Of a DNA stretch of 64,000 nucleotides, positions 34,507 through 44,127 are shown piece after piece. Source of the stretch: Actinomycetes bacterium (GTDB taxonomy: Bacteria; Actinomycetota; Acidimicrobiia; Acidimicrobiales; Ilumatobacteraceae); the NCBI GenBank assembly GCA_025358125.1, contig JANYKS010000004.1, positions 1 through 64,000 of the forward strand, read 5' to 3'. The notes below the pieces were generated by a model, which saw only the letters and a program-made list of their open reading frames with translations, was not told the origin of the DNA and ran no database searches. Position 1 is the stretch's first letter. Each line of letters begins with the position of its first letter. The position numbers and the translations under genes are program-made.

Positions 34507-35901
34507 ATGGCTCGTGTCGTCATTGCTGGTGGCGGTTTCGCGGGGCTGGCAGCTGCGCTGTTGCTCGCCCGTCGGGGCCACACGGTCACCGTGGTCGAGC
34601 GCGATGGCCCGCCTCCGGGATCCACCCCCGACGATGACGCACACGGCTGGCATCGCCCCGGCGCGCCGCAGTCGCATCAATCGCATGTCCTGCTGGCAAG
34701 GGCCCGACGCGTGCTCGCCGACGAGGCTCCTGACGTGATCGACGCGCTGCTCGCGCGAGGTGTCCGCGAGCACCCTGCCGCTGCCGGCGCCGGTCGGTTG
34801 GAGGGCGAGTACGCACTGATGAGCAGGCGCCTCGTCGCCGAAGCGACGTTGCGCAGAATCGTCGACCGCGAGCCAGGTGTGACGATGCGCTGTGGCGATG
34901 CCGTCGTGAAAGTACAGGTCTCCAGGGCCGGCGACGTGCCGGTCGTGAACGGGGCCCACCTCTTGTCGGGCGACCTCCTGTACGCCGACCTCGTTGTGGA
35001 CGCGGGTGGCCGCCGCTCGGCGTTGCCGGTGTGGCTCGCCGATGCCGGTCTGCGGCCTGCCGTCGATGACAGCCAGGATTGCGGCTTCTTCTACCTCACC
35101 CGCTACTACCGGCTGCGGCCCGGCTGCGACGCGCCGCCGACCAAAATTCCGGGTTCGGTGGCACTCGACTATGCGACCGTGCTTGCCTTCGGTGCGGACA
35201 ACGGCACGTTCTCGCTGTCGATGACGCTGTCCGTCGATGACCCTTATCGCAGGGCGTTCCGAGAACCGGACCGCCATTCGGCCTTCCTCAGAGCTGTGCC
35301 GCTGACAGCACCATGGATGAAGGTCGGCGAGCCCATCAGCGACATCTCGCTGATGGCCCGAATCGCGAACCGCCGCAGGCGCCTCGTGGATCAGAACGGC
35401 CCGGTCGCTGGCGGCGTCGTGGCGCTCGGCGACGCTGCGCTGCACACCAATCCAACTCTCGGCCGCGGCATCTCATTGGCCTTCTGGCACGCCCAGCATC
35501 TGGCCCAAGCGGCTGACGAGGCCGCGGTCGACCCCGTCGGTTTCGTCGAGCGGTTCGACTCGTGGACGAACGACAACCTCGGCGTGTGGTACGACACACA
35601 GGTGGCTGCGGATGCGGCCGGCATCGGGCGGCTCGAGGCAGGGCTGCGCGGCGAGCGCCTGGCGCCGGTCGACGATCCGATGGCCCGCTTCGTGGCTGCC
35701 GCATTCGTTTGCGCACAGGATGACAATGTCGTCGGCGACGCCGTCGCGAAAGTGGTCCATCTCCTCGCCCCGCCGACTGAAGCGTTCGGTGATCCGGCCG
35801 TTGCCCGCCGGGTCGGAGCCTTTCTCAGCACCAACCCCGATCTCGAGCGGCCGGCCGATACGCCGAGCCGCGCCGAATTCGAGGCGTTCGCCACCTCCTG
35901 A
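34507..35901 (+). CDS. FAD-dependent monooxygenase/oxidoreductase
   Basis: A 464-residue flavoprotein of the PHBH/geranylgeranyl-reductase superfamily. The dinucleotide fold is VVIAGGGFAGLAAALLLARRG at residues 4-24 with the acidic strand end VVERDG; the DG-type motif appears as DLVVDAGGRRSALPVW near residue 162 and the FAD ribityl motif as GGVVALGDAALHTNPTLGRGISLAFWHA near residue 300. It probably hydroxylates or reduces a hydrophobic small molecule. The ATG is preceded by ggaggctggacc. It is convergent with the hypothetical coding sequence that follows; no pathway partner is visible. Confidence 0.88.
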   Translation: MARVVIAGGGFAGLAAALLLARRGHTVTVVERDGPPPGSTPDDDAHGWHRPGAPQSHQSHVLLARARRVLADEAPDVIDALLARGVREHPAAAGAGRLEGEYALMSRRLVAEATLRRIVDREPGVTMRCGDAVVKVQVSRAGDVPVVNGAHLLSGDLLYADLVVDAGGRRSALPVWLADAGLRPAVDDSQDCGFFYLTRYYRLRPGCDAPPTKIPGSVALDYATVLAFGADNGTFSLSMTLSVDDPYRRAFREPDRHSAFLRAVPLTAPWMKVGEPISDISLMARIANRRRRLVDQNGPVAGGVVALGDAALHTNPTLGRGISLAFWHAQHLAQAADEAAVDPVGFVERFDSWTNDNLGVWYDTQVAADAAGIGRLEAGLRGERLAPVDDPMARFVAAAFVCAQDDNVVGDAVAKVVHLLAPPTEAFGDPAVARRVGAFLSTNPDLERPADTPSRAEFEAFATS

Positions 35902-35911
35902 TTCGCGCCGC

Positions 35912-36763
35912 TCAGTCGCGTTCGCGACGCGACTCGACGGCGAAGTCGACAGGGAGCGACGGAACAGGGGTCTGGCCGTCGCCGCACACCAGCTGGCAGG
36001 CAGCCTCGACCTCGACGATCGCGGCGTGCATCGCCCGAGTCGCGTCGATCGCCGCGAGCGCTTCTTTGCGGCGGGCTGTCTGACGTGCAATCCACGGAGT
36101 CGCCGTTCCATTCGGGGCGCGCAACGCCTCGAATCGGAGTCGCTCCGTTGCCTGGAGATCGATCGCGGCGAGGCGGTCGATCTCGGCGATGAAGGCCTTG
36201 ACCCGGGCCGATGTTTCGTCGCTGGTGTCGGCGCAGCGCACGACCGCTCCGAGATCGTGATCAGCATTCGGGTCGTTCAGCTCGAGCAGATCGCTGTCCA
36301 CGATGTCGTCGACGATCCGTACGACCGCCCGCCGGAGATGGTCGTGCAGCGCGCGTACCTGGCGGGTGACGGTTGGCGCCACATCGGCAATGGACCAGTC
36401 CGGCCCGCTGCCGGGGGCGACGCGGAACCGGGCGTCGATCGCCCGGCATCTTTCGTCGAGACGCCCGGCCAACACATTGCGCTCTGTCTCGGTGCTGCGG
36501 AGGTCTTGGCGGGCCCGGTCTGTGTCGAGTCGGCAATGCCGCACCACCGCGATCCGGTCGTCCAAGACGCGTAGCTGTTGGCGTAGCTCGGTCTCGACGG
36601 CTTGATCCAGCAGGTGCACAACGCAATGGACGCGCAGTGCGCCACTCACGTCGGTCTGCAGCAACAGGCAACGAAGCGCGCGGCGGGCGGTGAGGCGCGA
36701 ACGGGCGTCCAGAATCGTGTCCAACTCGGCGTGCTCGTCGGCGCTCAGCGGTCCGAAGCTCAT
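35912..36763 (-). CDS. Hypothetical helical protein
   Basis: A 283-residue soluble protein with no membrane segment or signal. It is almost all helical and rich in Arg, Glu, Asp and Leu with heptad-like spacing (ETELRQQLRVLDDRIAVVRH, DLRSTETERNVLAGRLDERC), suggesting coiled coil. There is no catalytic motif I can name. The start used is the ATG at MSFGPLSAD. It lies 45 bases downstream of the PASTA kinase stop on the same strand and might be co-transcribed. Function not known. Confidence 0.7.
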   Translation of the reverse strand: MSFGPLSADEHAELDTILDARSRLTARRALRCLLLQTDVSGALRVHCVVHLLDQAVETELRQQLRVLDDRIAVVRHCRLDTDRARQDLRSTETERNVLAGRLDERCRAIDARFRVAPGSGPDWSIADVAPTVTRQVRALHDHLRRAVVRIVDDIVDSDLLELNDPNADHDLGAVVRCADTSDETSARVKAFIAEIDRLAAIDLQATERLRFEALRAPNGTATPWIARQTARRKEALAAIDATRAMHAAIVEVEAACQLVCGDGQTPVPSLPVDFAVESRRERD

Positions 36764-36808
36764 CACTCGGACGTTACCGAGCACTCGGCGTTTTACCTCT
36801 CGCCCTGG

Positions 36809-38239
36809 TCAATCACCGTCGCTGATCAACAACGTGACGAGCGAACCGCGCGCCAGGGTTCCGCTCGGTTCGACACCGACGATCGTGTTCTTGTCGGCGC
36901 CAGAATTGGAGACGCTGCGTTGATCGACCTGGAATCCCAGGGTCTGCAGGATTTTGACGGCCTTGTCCCGCTTCTGACCGATCAGCGCGTTCGGATCGAC
37001 GACGATTCCTGGCGCGGTGACGGCGACATCGGCCGGTGGTGTTGGTGGTGGTGGGGTGGCTTTCGGGGCGACGGTTGTCGGAGCGGGCGTGGTCTCGACC
37101 ATCGTTGTCGTCGACGCTGCTGCGAGGAAGGCACGAGCGGGAACACCACCGTCGCCGGCCCGCAGGGCGAGCGCGACGCCGACGATGGCGAGCAAAATGA
37201 GCAACAAAGCGCCGGGCAACTTGCGTCGTTGCCGGCGTAGCGGATCGCGGACGATGATCAACGGGGCGCCGACGGCAACGCCACCCGCCGGCATGACGGA
37301 AGTAGCTGAACCGATGCCGTTGGCGGGCATGACGGATGTCGACGCAGCCAGCGCAGCCGACGTTGCCGGGCTTTGGCCAGCGCCCAGAACCGCGGCAGCG
37401 ACGGCGGGGGGTGCGAGCGTGTCGATCTGGATCCGGCGGACCTCGTTGGCAAAGGCCATCGCGTCGACCGGCCGGTCGGCCGGACTCTTGGCGAGGGCTC
37501 GTTCGATCACCGAACGCAGCGTCGCCGGAACCGAAGCGGGAAGTGGGGGAGGGCTCTGATGGAGATGGGCCATCGCGATCGCCACCGGACTGTCGCCGAG
37601 GAACGGTCGGACACCGGCGAGCATTTCGTAACCGATCACGCCGAGTGAGTACACATCGCTCGCCGCCGTCGCAGCGCCTCCGGACGCCTGTTCAGGCGCC
37701 ATGTACTGGGCAGTGCCGATGATTTGGCCGGTGGCGGTCAGCGGGACCGAATCGACCGCACGTGCGATGCCGAAGTCGGTGACCTTGACCGTGCCGTCGG
37801 GGAGGATCAACAGGTTGCCCGGCTTGACGTCGCGGTGGATCACCCCGGCGGTGTGGGCTGCGTGGAGCGCCTCGCCGGTCTGAGCGAGCAGCGACAGCGC
37901 GGTGTTGACGGGGAGCGCGCCCTCCCGGGCGAGCATTCGTGACAGCGGTTCGCCGGGTACGAGCTCCATCACGAGGAACGCGATCGACTGATCCTCGCCG
38001 TAGTCGAACACGCTGGCGATGCCGGGGTGGGTCAGCGAGGCCGCGTGGCGGGCCTCAGCCCGGAACCGTTCGATGAACTCCGACGAGTCGGTCAGCGCGT
38101 CGCGCAGGATCTTGACGGCGACCGCGCGACGCAGCACGGTATCGGTCGCGGCCCACACCTCGCCCATTCCGCCGGTGGCAATGTGGTCAGTCAGCTCATA
38201 CCGGTTGCCCAGGACGGTGCCGCGTTGGGGTGTCAGCAC
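36809..38239 (-). CDS. PknB-like Ser/Thr protein kinase with one PASTA domain
   Basis: A 476-residue membrane kinase. The kinase domain has the Gly loop HIATGGMGEVWAATD, catalytic VIHRDVKPGNLL near residue 136, VTDFGIARAV and GTAQYMAPEQ. A low-complexity juxtamembrane region leads to one membrane segment at about residues 345-365 (LPGALLLILLAIVGVALAL), a Thr/Pro-rich stalk, and one C-terminal PASTA domain (NALIGQKRDKAVKILQTLGF, GVEPSGTLARGSLVTLLIS) that senses muropeptides or wall state. Typical PknB has four PASTA repeats. It follows the KimA-like permease gene by 40 bases on the same strand. GTG start chosen at LTPQRGTVLG. Confidence 0.92.
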   Translation of the reverse strand: MLTPQRGTVLGNRYELTDHIATGGMGEVWAATDTVLRRAVAVKILRDALTDSSEFIERFRAEARHAASLTHPGIASVFDYGEDQSIAFLVMELVPGEPLSRMLAREGALPVNTALSLLAQTGEALHAAHTAGVIHRDVKPGNLLILPDGTVKVTDFGIARAVDSVPLTATGQIIGTAQYMAPEQASGGAATAASDVYSLGVIGYEMLAGVRPFLGDSPVAIAMAHLHQSPPPLPASVPATLRSVIERALAKSPADRPVDAMAFANEVRRIQIDTLAPPAVAAAVLGAGQSPATSAALAASTSVMPANGIGSATSVMPAGGVAVGAPLIIVRDPLRRQRRKLPGALLLILLAIVGVALALRAGDGGVPARAFLAAASTTTMVETTPAPTTVAPKATPPPPTPPADVAVTAPGIVVDPNALIGQKRDKAVKILQTLGFQVDQRSVSNSGADKNTIVGVEPSGTLARGSLVTLLISDGD

Positions 38240-38279
38240 GGATTGACAGTACCCCGATCGGTGACCTTTCAGACGATGG

Positions 38280-40604
38280 TCAATGATGCTCGGACGGGGA
38301 TTCGGGCATGGTCGGCACGGAGATGAACTCGTAGACGGGGTTGACGATCGTTCGGATGCCGTGCTGCTGGGTCGGCACACCGGACACCGTCATCAGCGTT
38401 CCCGGCCGGATGCCACCGATCGAGCGTCGCCCGAGGAACGCGACCGTGATGCTGCCGGTTTCGTCGGCGAGGGTGCATTCGAGCGTCGGCGCGTTGCCCC
38501 ACGGTTGCACCCGAATCCCGGTGACCCGGCCGGCCACCATCGTTGGTTGGCGGAGTACGACGTTCGCGATCCCGACGCGGTTTGCGGGCAGCTCAGCGGT
38601 GTCGATGTGTGCGGCAGAGCGTCCGTTCATACGCCGCGTCGAGTCCGCTGCGACGGAGGTCGTCGCGAGGATCTGCGCAAGCTGCAGATCGGCATCGGTT
38701 TCCACGCTGATGTCGCTGCCGAGGTGATAGGGAACGACCGTGACGTTGCAGTGTGGCAGCGCGGACAACGCTTGTGAGATGGCGCTCGACGAGTGGTCGT
38801 GGAGCAGTCGGTGCCACATCTTCGTGTATTCACGTCGGGGGATGAGCACGCTGACTTCGGTCTCGTTGCCACTCGTCAGGGTGGCCGCGAGTTCGAGTGC
38901 CGCTCGTGCGACACGACGGTCGGGGCACTCGATGATGTCGAGCGGGAAGCGGTTGAAGCCAAGCTTTTGCCATGCGTCCGTCAGGATCTCGGTCTTCCAC
39001 GGATCCAGGTCGAAGTGCACGGCGCGGAGATCGTCAGGGAAGAGGGTCTTGGCGTACTGCATCGCTCGCGCGGTCGCCACGTCGAGCTTGTCGACGAGCA
39101 CGACGACCGCGTGACGGCGCAGCGCTGGAGATTCGGCAGCAGCCTTGGCATCCTCTTGGAGTTCGCGGTCGTCGTTCTCGTAGGCCTTGTTGAGTCGCGC
39201 CAGGCCGAACACCATGATCGGCACGAGCACGATGATGACCCACGCGCCTTCCTTGAACTTGACGGTCGTCACGATTGCCAACACGATCAGTGACAGCACG
39301 GCACCGGTGGCGTTGATGAAAAGACCCGATTTCCAACCCTTTTCCTTGAGCCGGATATGGTGCTTGGCCATGCCGGACTGCGAGAGCGTGAAGCTGGTGA
39401 AGACACCGATCGCGTAGAGCGGGATCAGCCGGCTGACTTGACCACCCGTCGCCAGCAGCGTCGTGATGGCTGCTGCGGCGAGGAAGATGATCCCGTTCGA
39501 GAAGACCAACCGATGGCCGCGGATCATGAACTGGCGAGGCATGAAGTTGTCGCCGGCGTGAAACGATGCCAACCGTGGGAAGTCGGCAAAGCTGGTGTTC
39601 GCGGCCAGCACGAGGATCAACATCGTGCCTGCCTGCAACATGTAGAACAGGGCTCGACCAAGACCGCTGCCACCGTAGACGTAGCTACCGACCTGTGAAA
39701 TGACGGTCGGCGTGCCGTTCACGTAGGGCATCGCATGCGTGTGCGCGGCCAGGATCGACAGTCCGAGGAACATCACGCCGAGCAGTGATCCCATGATGAC
39801 GAGCGTGGATCGTGCGTTCTTCCACGCAGGTTCCCTGAACGCAGGCACTCCGTTGGAGATGGCCTCGACTCCTGTCACCGCGGCGCCGCCCGAGCCGAAT
39901 GCCTTCAACACGATGAACAACGTCGCGCCGAGTAGCAGACCATTGCCGCGATGACTGCCAAGGGCGTTCATTCCTGCGAGGCCGGTCGGTCCCTTCGGGA
40001 GCGACGTGAAGATCAGCTTGTATGCGCCGATGCCGAGGAGCGCCAACATGTTCAGGATGAAGAAATACGTCGGCGCCGCGAACAGCTTGCCGGATTCCTT
40101 GGTGCCGCGCAGGTTTCCGTACGCGATCAGCACGACGAAGCCGATCGCGATCCAATGCTTGAACGGAGCCAGAGGGGTGATCGCCGATGCCAACGCGTCA
40201 CTGCCGGCGGCAACCGACACCGCGACTGTGAGTACGTAGTCGGTGAGCAGCGCAACCCCGGCAACCTGAGCGGGCATCAGGCCGAAGTTGTCGCGGGTCA
40301 CGATGTACGCGCCGCCGGCGGAAGGGTAGGCCTTGATCGTCTGGCGGTACGACAGGATCAGGAACCCGAGGACTACCAGGAGCGCAACGGTCACGGGGGT
40401 CACCAGGGTGAAGGCGGCGAGCCCGACATACGGAATCAGGACTCGCAGGATCTCCTCGGTCGCGTATGCGCACGACGACAGGTTGTCGGATGCGAACACG
40501 GCGAGGGCCGTTGGCTTGCCGAGGCGCTCGTGCTCCAATTGCTCGGAATGCAGAGGCGGTCCGAGCAGGCGGTTCTTGAGCCGATACCCGAGCGGCTCTG
40601 CCAT
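38280..40604 (-). CDS. KimA-like APC-superfamily permease fused to a C-terminal OB-fold domain
   Basis: A ~774-residue protein. Residues 1-~480 are an APC permease with about 12 membrane segments; ERLGKPTALAVFASDNLSSCAYATEEILRVLI and YRQTIKAYPSAGGAYIVTRDNFG match the KimA (YdaO) potassium importer group. A cytosolic region (HAVVVLVDKLDVATARAMQYAKTL) resembles the KimA C-terminal c-di-AMP-responsive domain. The last ~90 residues form an OB-fold (VVLRQPTMVAGRVTGIRV ... LECTLADETGSITVAFLG ... PGTLMTVSGV), which I know elsewhere only as a separate gene. Start uncertain: ATG at 40604 gives the family N-terminus; 40739 or 40763 would add a Pro-rich tail. The 272 bases to kdpD show no riboswitch I can recognise. 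Confidence 0.85.
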   Translation of the reverse strand: MAEPLGYRLKNRLLGPPLHSEQLEHERLGKPTALAVFASDNLSSCAYATEEILRVLIPYVGLAAFTLVTPVTVALLVVLGFLILSYRQTIKAYPSAGGAYIVTRDNFGLMPAQVAGVALLTDYVLTVAVSVAAGSDALASAITPLAPFKHWIAIGFVVLIAYGNLRGTKESGKLFAAPTYFFILNMLALLGIGAYKLIFTSLPKGPTGLAGMNALGSHRGNGLLLGATLFIVLKAFGSGGAAVTGVEAISNGVPAFREPAWKNARSTLVIMGSLLGVMFLGLSILAAHTHAMPYVNGTPTVISQVGSYVYGGSGLGRALFYMLQAGTMLILVLAANTSFADFPRLASFHAGDNFMPRQFMIRGHRLVFSNGIIFLAAAAITTLLATGGQVSRLIPLYAIGVFTSFTLSQSGMAKHHIRLKEKGWKSGLFINATGAVLSLIVLAIVTTVKFKEGAWVIIVLVPIMVFGLARLNKAYENDDRELQEDAKAAAESPALRRHAVVVLVDKLDVATARAMQYAKTLFPDDLRAVHFDLDPWKTEILTDAWQKLGFNRFPLDIIECPDRRVARAALELAATLTSGNETEVSVLIPRREYTKMWHRLLHDHSSSAISQALSALPHCNVTVVPYHLGSDISVETDADLQLAQILATTSVAADSTRRMNGRSAAHIDTAELPANRVGIANVVLRQPTMVAGRVTGIRVQPWGNAPTLECTLADETGSITVAFLGRRSIGGIRPGTLMTVSGVPTQQHGIRTIVNPVYEFISVPTMPESPSEHH

Positions 40605-40876
40605 CGAGACGTGACGACCACGTGCAGGCCGCACCCGCGACGACGGCGCGGGTGTTGGTCTCGGCGCTGTTGTCGGTGCGGGTTTGGGTGTGGGTGATGT
40701 GGAGATTTCCTCTTCGACGAGCACACATCCAGTGAACATCAGCGCAGAGCCGTCAGCCGTCAAGACCGCGCATAGAGACGAGCCCTTGGCGTCAAGAAGT
40801 CGCTAAGACGCGCGCTTTGCTGTGGTGTGCAGCGCGCTTGCGCACAGACGCGTGATCGGCGGGGCACACTACGTCC

Positions 40877-43399
40877 ATGCGACCGGGCGTCTTGCGTATC
40901 TATCTCGGGTCGGCCCCGGGGGTCGGCAAGACCTGCGCGATGCTCGACGAGGGTTGGCGACGGGCACAGCGCGGCGCAGACGTCGTGGTCGGCTTCGTCG
41001 AGACGCACGGTCGGGCCAACACCGAGGCGCGAGTACGTGATCTCGAGATCGTGCCACGACGCATACGGAAGATCGATGGCACAACCGTCGAGGAGATGGA
41101 CCTCGATGCAATCGTCGAGCGCAAGCCGGATGTCGTGCTGATCGACGAGCTGTCCCACTCGAATGCCTCCGGATCGCGCAATGCGAAGCGGTGGCAGGAC
41201 ATCGAGTCCTTGCTCGACGACGGCGTCGATGTCATCTCCACGCTCAACGTGCATCATCTCGAGTCGCTCAACGACGTGATCGAGCAGATCACCGGGCAGA
41301 CGCAACCCGAGACGGTGCCAGATGCCGTAGTGCGCGCTGCCGATCAGATCGAACTCGTGGACATGAGCCCGGAGGCGCTGAGGCGGCGTCTTGCACACGG
41401 CAACATCTACCCGGCTGACGCGATCGATGCCAATCTCGCCAACTACTTCCGGCCGGGCAACCTCGGCGCGCTCCGTGAGCTCGCGCTGCTGTGGGTTGCC
41501 GACCGCGTCGAGGAGCGGCTCAAGACCTATCTCGCCGATCAGGGAATCACCGAGCCGTGGGAAACCCGCGAGCGCGTCGTCGTTGCGCTCACCGGCGTCA
41601 CCGGCGGCGATCACCTCATCCGGCGGGCGGCACGGCTCGCGGGCAGGCTGCAGGCCGACCTGATCGGTGTGCACGTCGGCTCAGCGAATCCGTCCGTCGA
41701 TCACGGTGGAACGGCGCTCGGCGCTCAGCGGGCCCTGCTCGGCCAGCTCGGTGGCCGCTATCGAGAAATCGTCGGCGATGATGTAGCCGAGGCGCTCGCC
41801 AGCTTTGCCAAGGCCGAGATGGCGACTCAGCTGGTGATCGGTGCAAGCGTTCAGTCGCGGGTGAGCGAAGCATTCCGGGGATCCGTGACGGCGTCGTTGC
41901 TGCGCCACGTCGAGCGGATCGATGTGCACGTCATCGCATCGCAAGGCGGCAGGGTCCCGGTTGTCACGCCGTTGCCTCGGATCCGTCGCAGTGTCGCGCT
42001 GCCGCGTCGACAGCGGATTGCAGCGTGGATGCTGTGCATCCTCGGTCTGCCGGCGGTCACGCTGCTGTTCACCCAGCTCCGCTCTCACATCAGCCTCGGA
42101 TCACAACTGATCGTCAGTCTCGGGCTCGTCGTCGTCATCGCCGCGCTCGGCGGGTTGTGGACGGGCTTGGTGGCATCGATTCTGGCGTTCCTGCTCACGA
42201 ACTGGTTCTTCGTGCCGCCATATCACACACTGACGGTCAACGAGTCGGCGAACATCGTCATGCTGATCGTCTTCGTCGCCGTTGCGGGTTTCGTCAGTGT
42301 GCTCGTCAATCGCTCCGCTGCTCGCAACCACGAGGCGCTGCGGGCGCGAGCGGAGGCCCACGCGTTGGCGCGAACCGCCGGCACGCTGGTCGGTGCGAGC
42401 GATCCGCTCAGCGAACTCGTCGATCAGTTGCGGGTCACGTTCGCGCTCGACGCTGCTGCTGTGATGGAGCGCACCGATGTCGGCTGGACCGTCAGCGCGT
42501 CGGCCGGCGAGCCGGTGCCGGCGGATCCGACCGAGGGCACGGCACTCGCGCTCGATCCGAGCGGCGCGGTGCAGTTGGTGCTGATCGGTGGCGCGCTCGC
42601 GACCGATGACCAGGAGATGTTGCGCGCCTTCGCCGATCAACTCTCGCTCGCGCTCAAGGGCCGCCGGCTGCGCGCGGAGGCTGAGACCGTCGCCAGTCTG
42701 GCCCATGCCAACGCTCTGCGCACTGCGTTGCTGCAGGCTGTCTCGCACGACCTCAGAACGCCGTTGGCGTCGATCAAGGCGTCGGTCAGCGGTCTGCTCC
42801 AGACCGACGTTGCGTTCTCCGACGACGACCGGTTCAGTCTCCTGCGCAATATCGACGGGGCCACCGATCGCCTCGATCGGCTGGTCGTCAACCTGCTCGA
42901 CATGAGTCGGCTCCAGGCGGGGGCTGTCGAGAGCGCGAACCGCGCGGTCGCACTCGAAGACGTGATCGCCTCGGCCCTCGCGAACACGCCGCAGGCAGGT
43001 GGGCGGGTGCGTGTCGACGTGTCCGATACGCTCCCGCTGGTGATGGCCGATCCAGCGCTGCTCGAGCGGGCGGTTGCCAACATCGTTTCGAACGCGTTGG
43101 CTTGGTCGCCCTCGGATGCGCTCGTGCGGATCGAGGCCGGCAAAGTCAAGTCGCGTGTCGACCTGCGCATCATCGACCGAGGCCCCGGGATCCCGATCGA
43201 GCATCGGGAACGGATCTTCGAACCGTTCCAGCGACTCGGCGACCGGTCAAACGATGCAGGAGTCGGGCTCGGACTCGCGATCGCACGTGGCTTCATCGCA
43301 TCCATCGGCGCAACGCTCGAGATCGATGACACTCCCGGCAGCGGGGTGACGTTCTGCATCGGCCTCGCGATCGCGTCGGACGAGGGTGAGCCAGGGTGA
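40877..43399 (+). CDS. kdpD: KdpD-like sensor histidine kinase
   Basis: An 840-residue sensor. Residues 1-210 are the KdpD domain with Walker A GSAPGVGKT (11-19) and DVVLIDELSHSN; then a Usp domain (VVVALTGVTGGDHLIRRAARL); four membrane segments at about 380-480 (DUF4118); a GAF-like region; HisKA with the phospho-His in AVSHDLRTPLASIKASVSG near 620; and the ATPase domain (NIVSNALAW, DRGPGIPIEHRERIFEPFQR, VGLGLAIARGF). It senses potassium limitation or ionic/turgor stress and phosphorylates KdpE. kdpFABC is not in the window; instead it is divergent from the KimA-like permease gene. Confidence 0.95.
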   Translation: MRPGVLRIYLGSAPGVGKTCAMLDEGWRRAQRGADVVVGFVETHGRANTEARVRDLEIVPRRIRKIDGTTVEEMDLDAIVERKPDVVLIDELSHSNASGSRNAKRWQDIESLLDDGVDVISTLNVHHLESLNDVIEQITGQTQPETVPDAVVRAADQIELVDMSPEALRRRLAHGNIYPADAIDANLANYFRPGNLGALRELALLWVADRVEERLKTYLADQGITEPWETRERVVVALTGVTGGDHLIRRAARLAGRLQADLIGVHVGSANPSVDHGGTALGAQRALLGQLGGRYREIVGDDVAEALASFAKAEMATQLVIGASVQSRVSEAFRGSVTASLLRHVERIDVHVIASQGGRVPVVTPLPRIRRSVALPRRQRIAAWMLCILGLPAVTLLFTQLRSHISLGSQLIVSLGLVVVIAALGGLWTGLVASILAFLLTNWFFVPPYHTLTVNESANIVMLIVFVAVAGFVSVLVNRSAARNHEALRARAEAHALARTAGTLVGASDPLSELVDQLRVTFALDAAAVMERTDVGWTVSASAGEPVPADPTEGTALALDPSGAVQLVLIGGALATDDQEMLRAFADQLSLALKGRRLRAEAETVASLAHANALRTALLQAVSHDLRTPLASIKASVSGLLQTDVAFSDDDRFSLLRNIDGATDRLDRLVVNLLDMSRLQAGAVESANRAVALEDVIASALANTPQAGGRVRVDVSDTLPLVMADPALLERAVANIVSNALAWSPSDALVRIEAGKVKSRVDLRIIDRGPGIPIEHRERIFEPFQRLGDRSNDAGVGLGLAIARGFIASIGATLEIDDTPGSGVTFCIGLAIASDEGEPG

Positions 43400-44085
43400 C
43401 GACGGCGCCCGCGACCAGGATTCTCGTCGTCGATGACGAGCCGCAGATCAGGAGCGCGCTCGACGTCAATTTGCGAGCGCGGGGATATGCCGTCGATCTC
43501 GCGGTGAGCGGCGAGGATGCACTCCACCGCGCGGCGGCTCACCATCCCGACCTGGTCCTGTTGGATCTCGGGCTCCCCGGGATCGACGGGTTGGAAGTGG
43601 TGCGCGGCCTGCGCGGATGGACAGCCGTGCCGATCATCGTGTTGTCGGTGCGCGAGGCCGAGGCGGACAAGGTCGCCGCGCTCGATGCGGGTGCCGACGA
43701 CTACGTCACCAAGCCGTTCGGCATGAACGAACTGCTCGCCCGGCTGCGGGCGACGCTGCGTCGCCACCAACCAGGCCCGGGTCAGCCGGTCGTGCGCACC
43801 GACGACTTCGTCATCGACCTCGAGGCCAAGCGTGTGGTGCGCGGCGATGTCGATGTCCATCTCACGCCGACGGAGTGGGCTGTCGTCGAATACCTGGTCC
43901 GCCACCCGGGCAGGCTCGTGACGCAGCGCCAACTCCTCCAACACGTGTGGGGACCGCAGTACGAGAGCGAGACGAACTACCTGCGCGTCCATCTCGCGGC
44001 GATCCGCAAGAAGCTGGAGCCCAATCCGAGCCAGCCGCGCTACCTCATCACCGAAGCCGGCATGGGATACCGCTTCGAGCTGTGA
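43396..44085 (+). CDS. kdpE: KdpE-like response regulator
   Basis: A 229-residue OmpR/PhoB-type regulator. The receiver has the acidic pair VVDDEPQI, the phospho-Asp in LVLLDLGLPGIDGLE near residue 56, and the Lys in YVTKPFGMNELLARL. The winged-helix output domain follows (LTPTEWAVVEYLVRHPGRLV, LRVHLAAIRKKLE, GMGYRFEL). The GTG start overlaps the kdpD stop by four bases. It probably controls potassium uptake genes; the nearest candidate target is the divergent KimA-like gene. Confidence 0.95.
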   Translation: MTTAPATRILVVDDEPQIRSALDVNLRARGYAVDLAVSGEDALHRAAAHHPDLVLLDLGLPGIDGLEVVRGLRGWTAVPIIVLSVREAEADKVAALDAGADDYVTKPFGMNELLARLRATLRRHQPGPGQPVVRTDDFVIDLEAKRVVRGDVDVHLTPTEWAVVEYLVRHPGRLVTQRQLLQHVWGPQYESETNYLRVHLAAIRKKLEPNPSQPRYLITEAGMGYRFEL

Positions 44086-44127
44086 GCAGCACCCGCCGAC
44101 AATCGCTGCCCAAGCTCGCTTCGTGAG

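Noticed and set aside
40605-40876. Possible ydaO-type c-di-AMP riboswitch upstream of the KimA-like gene
   Set aside because: Expected from biology, but I could not recognise the conserved helices or motifs in the 272-base region; not reported as a feature.
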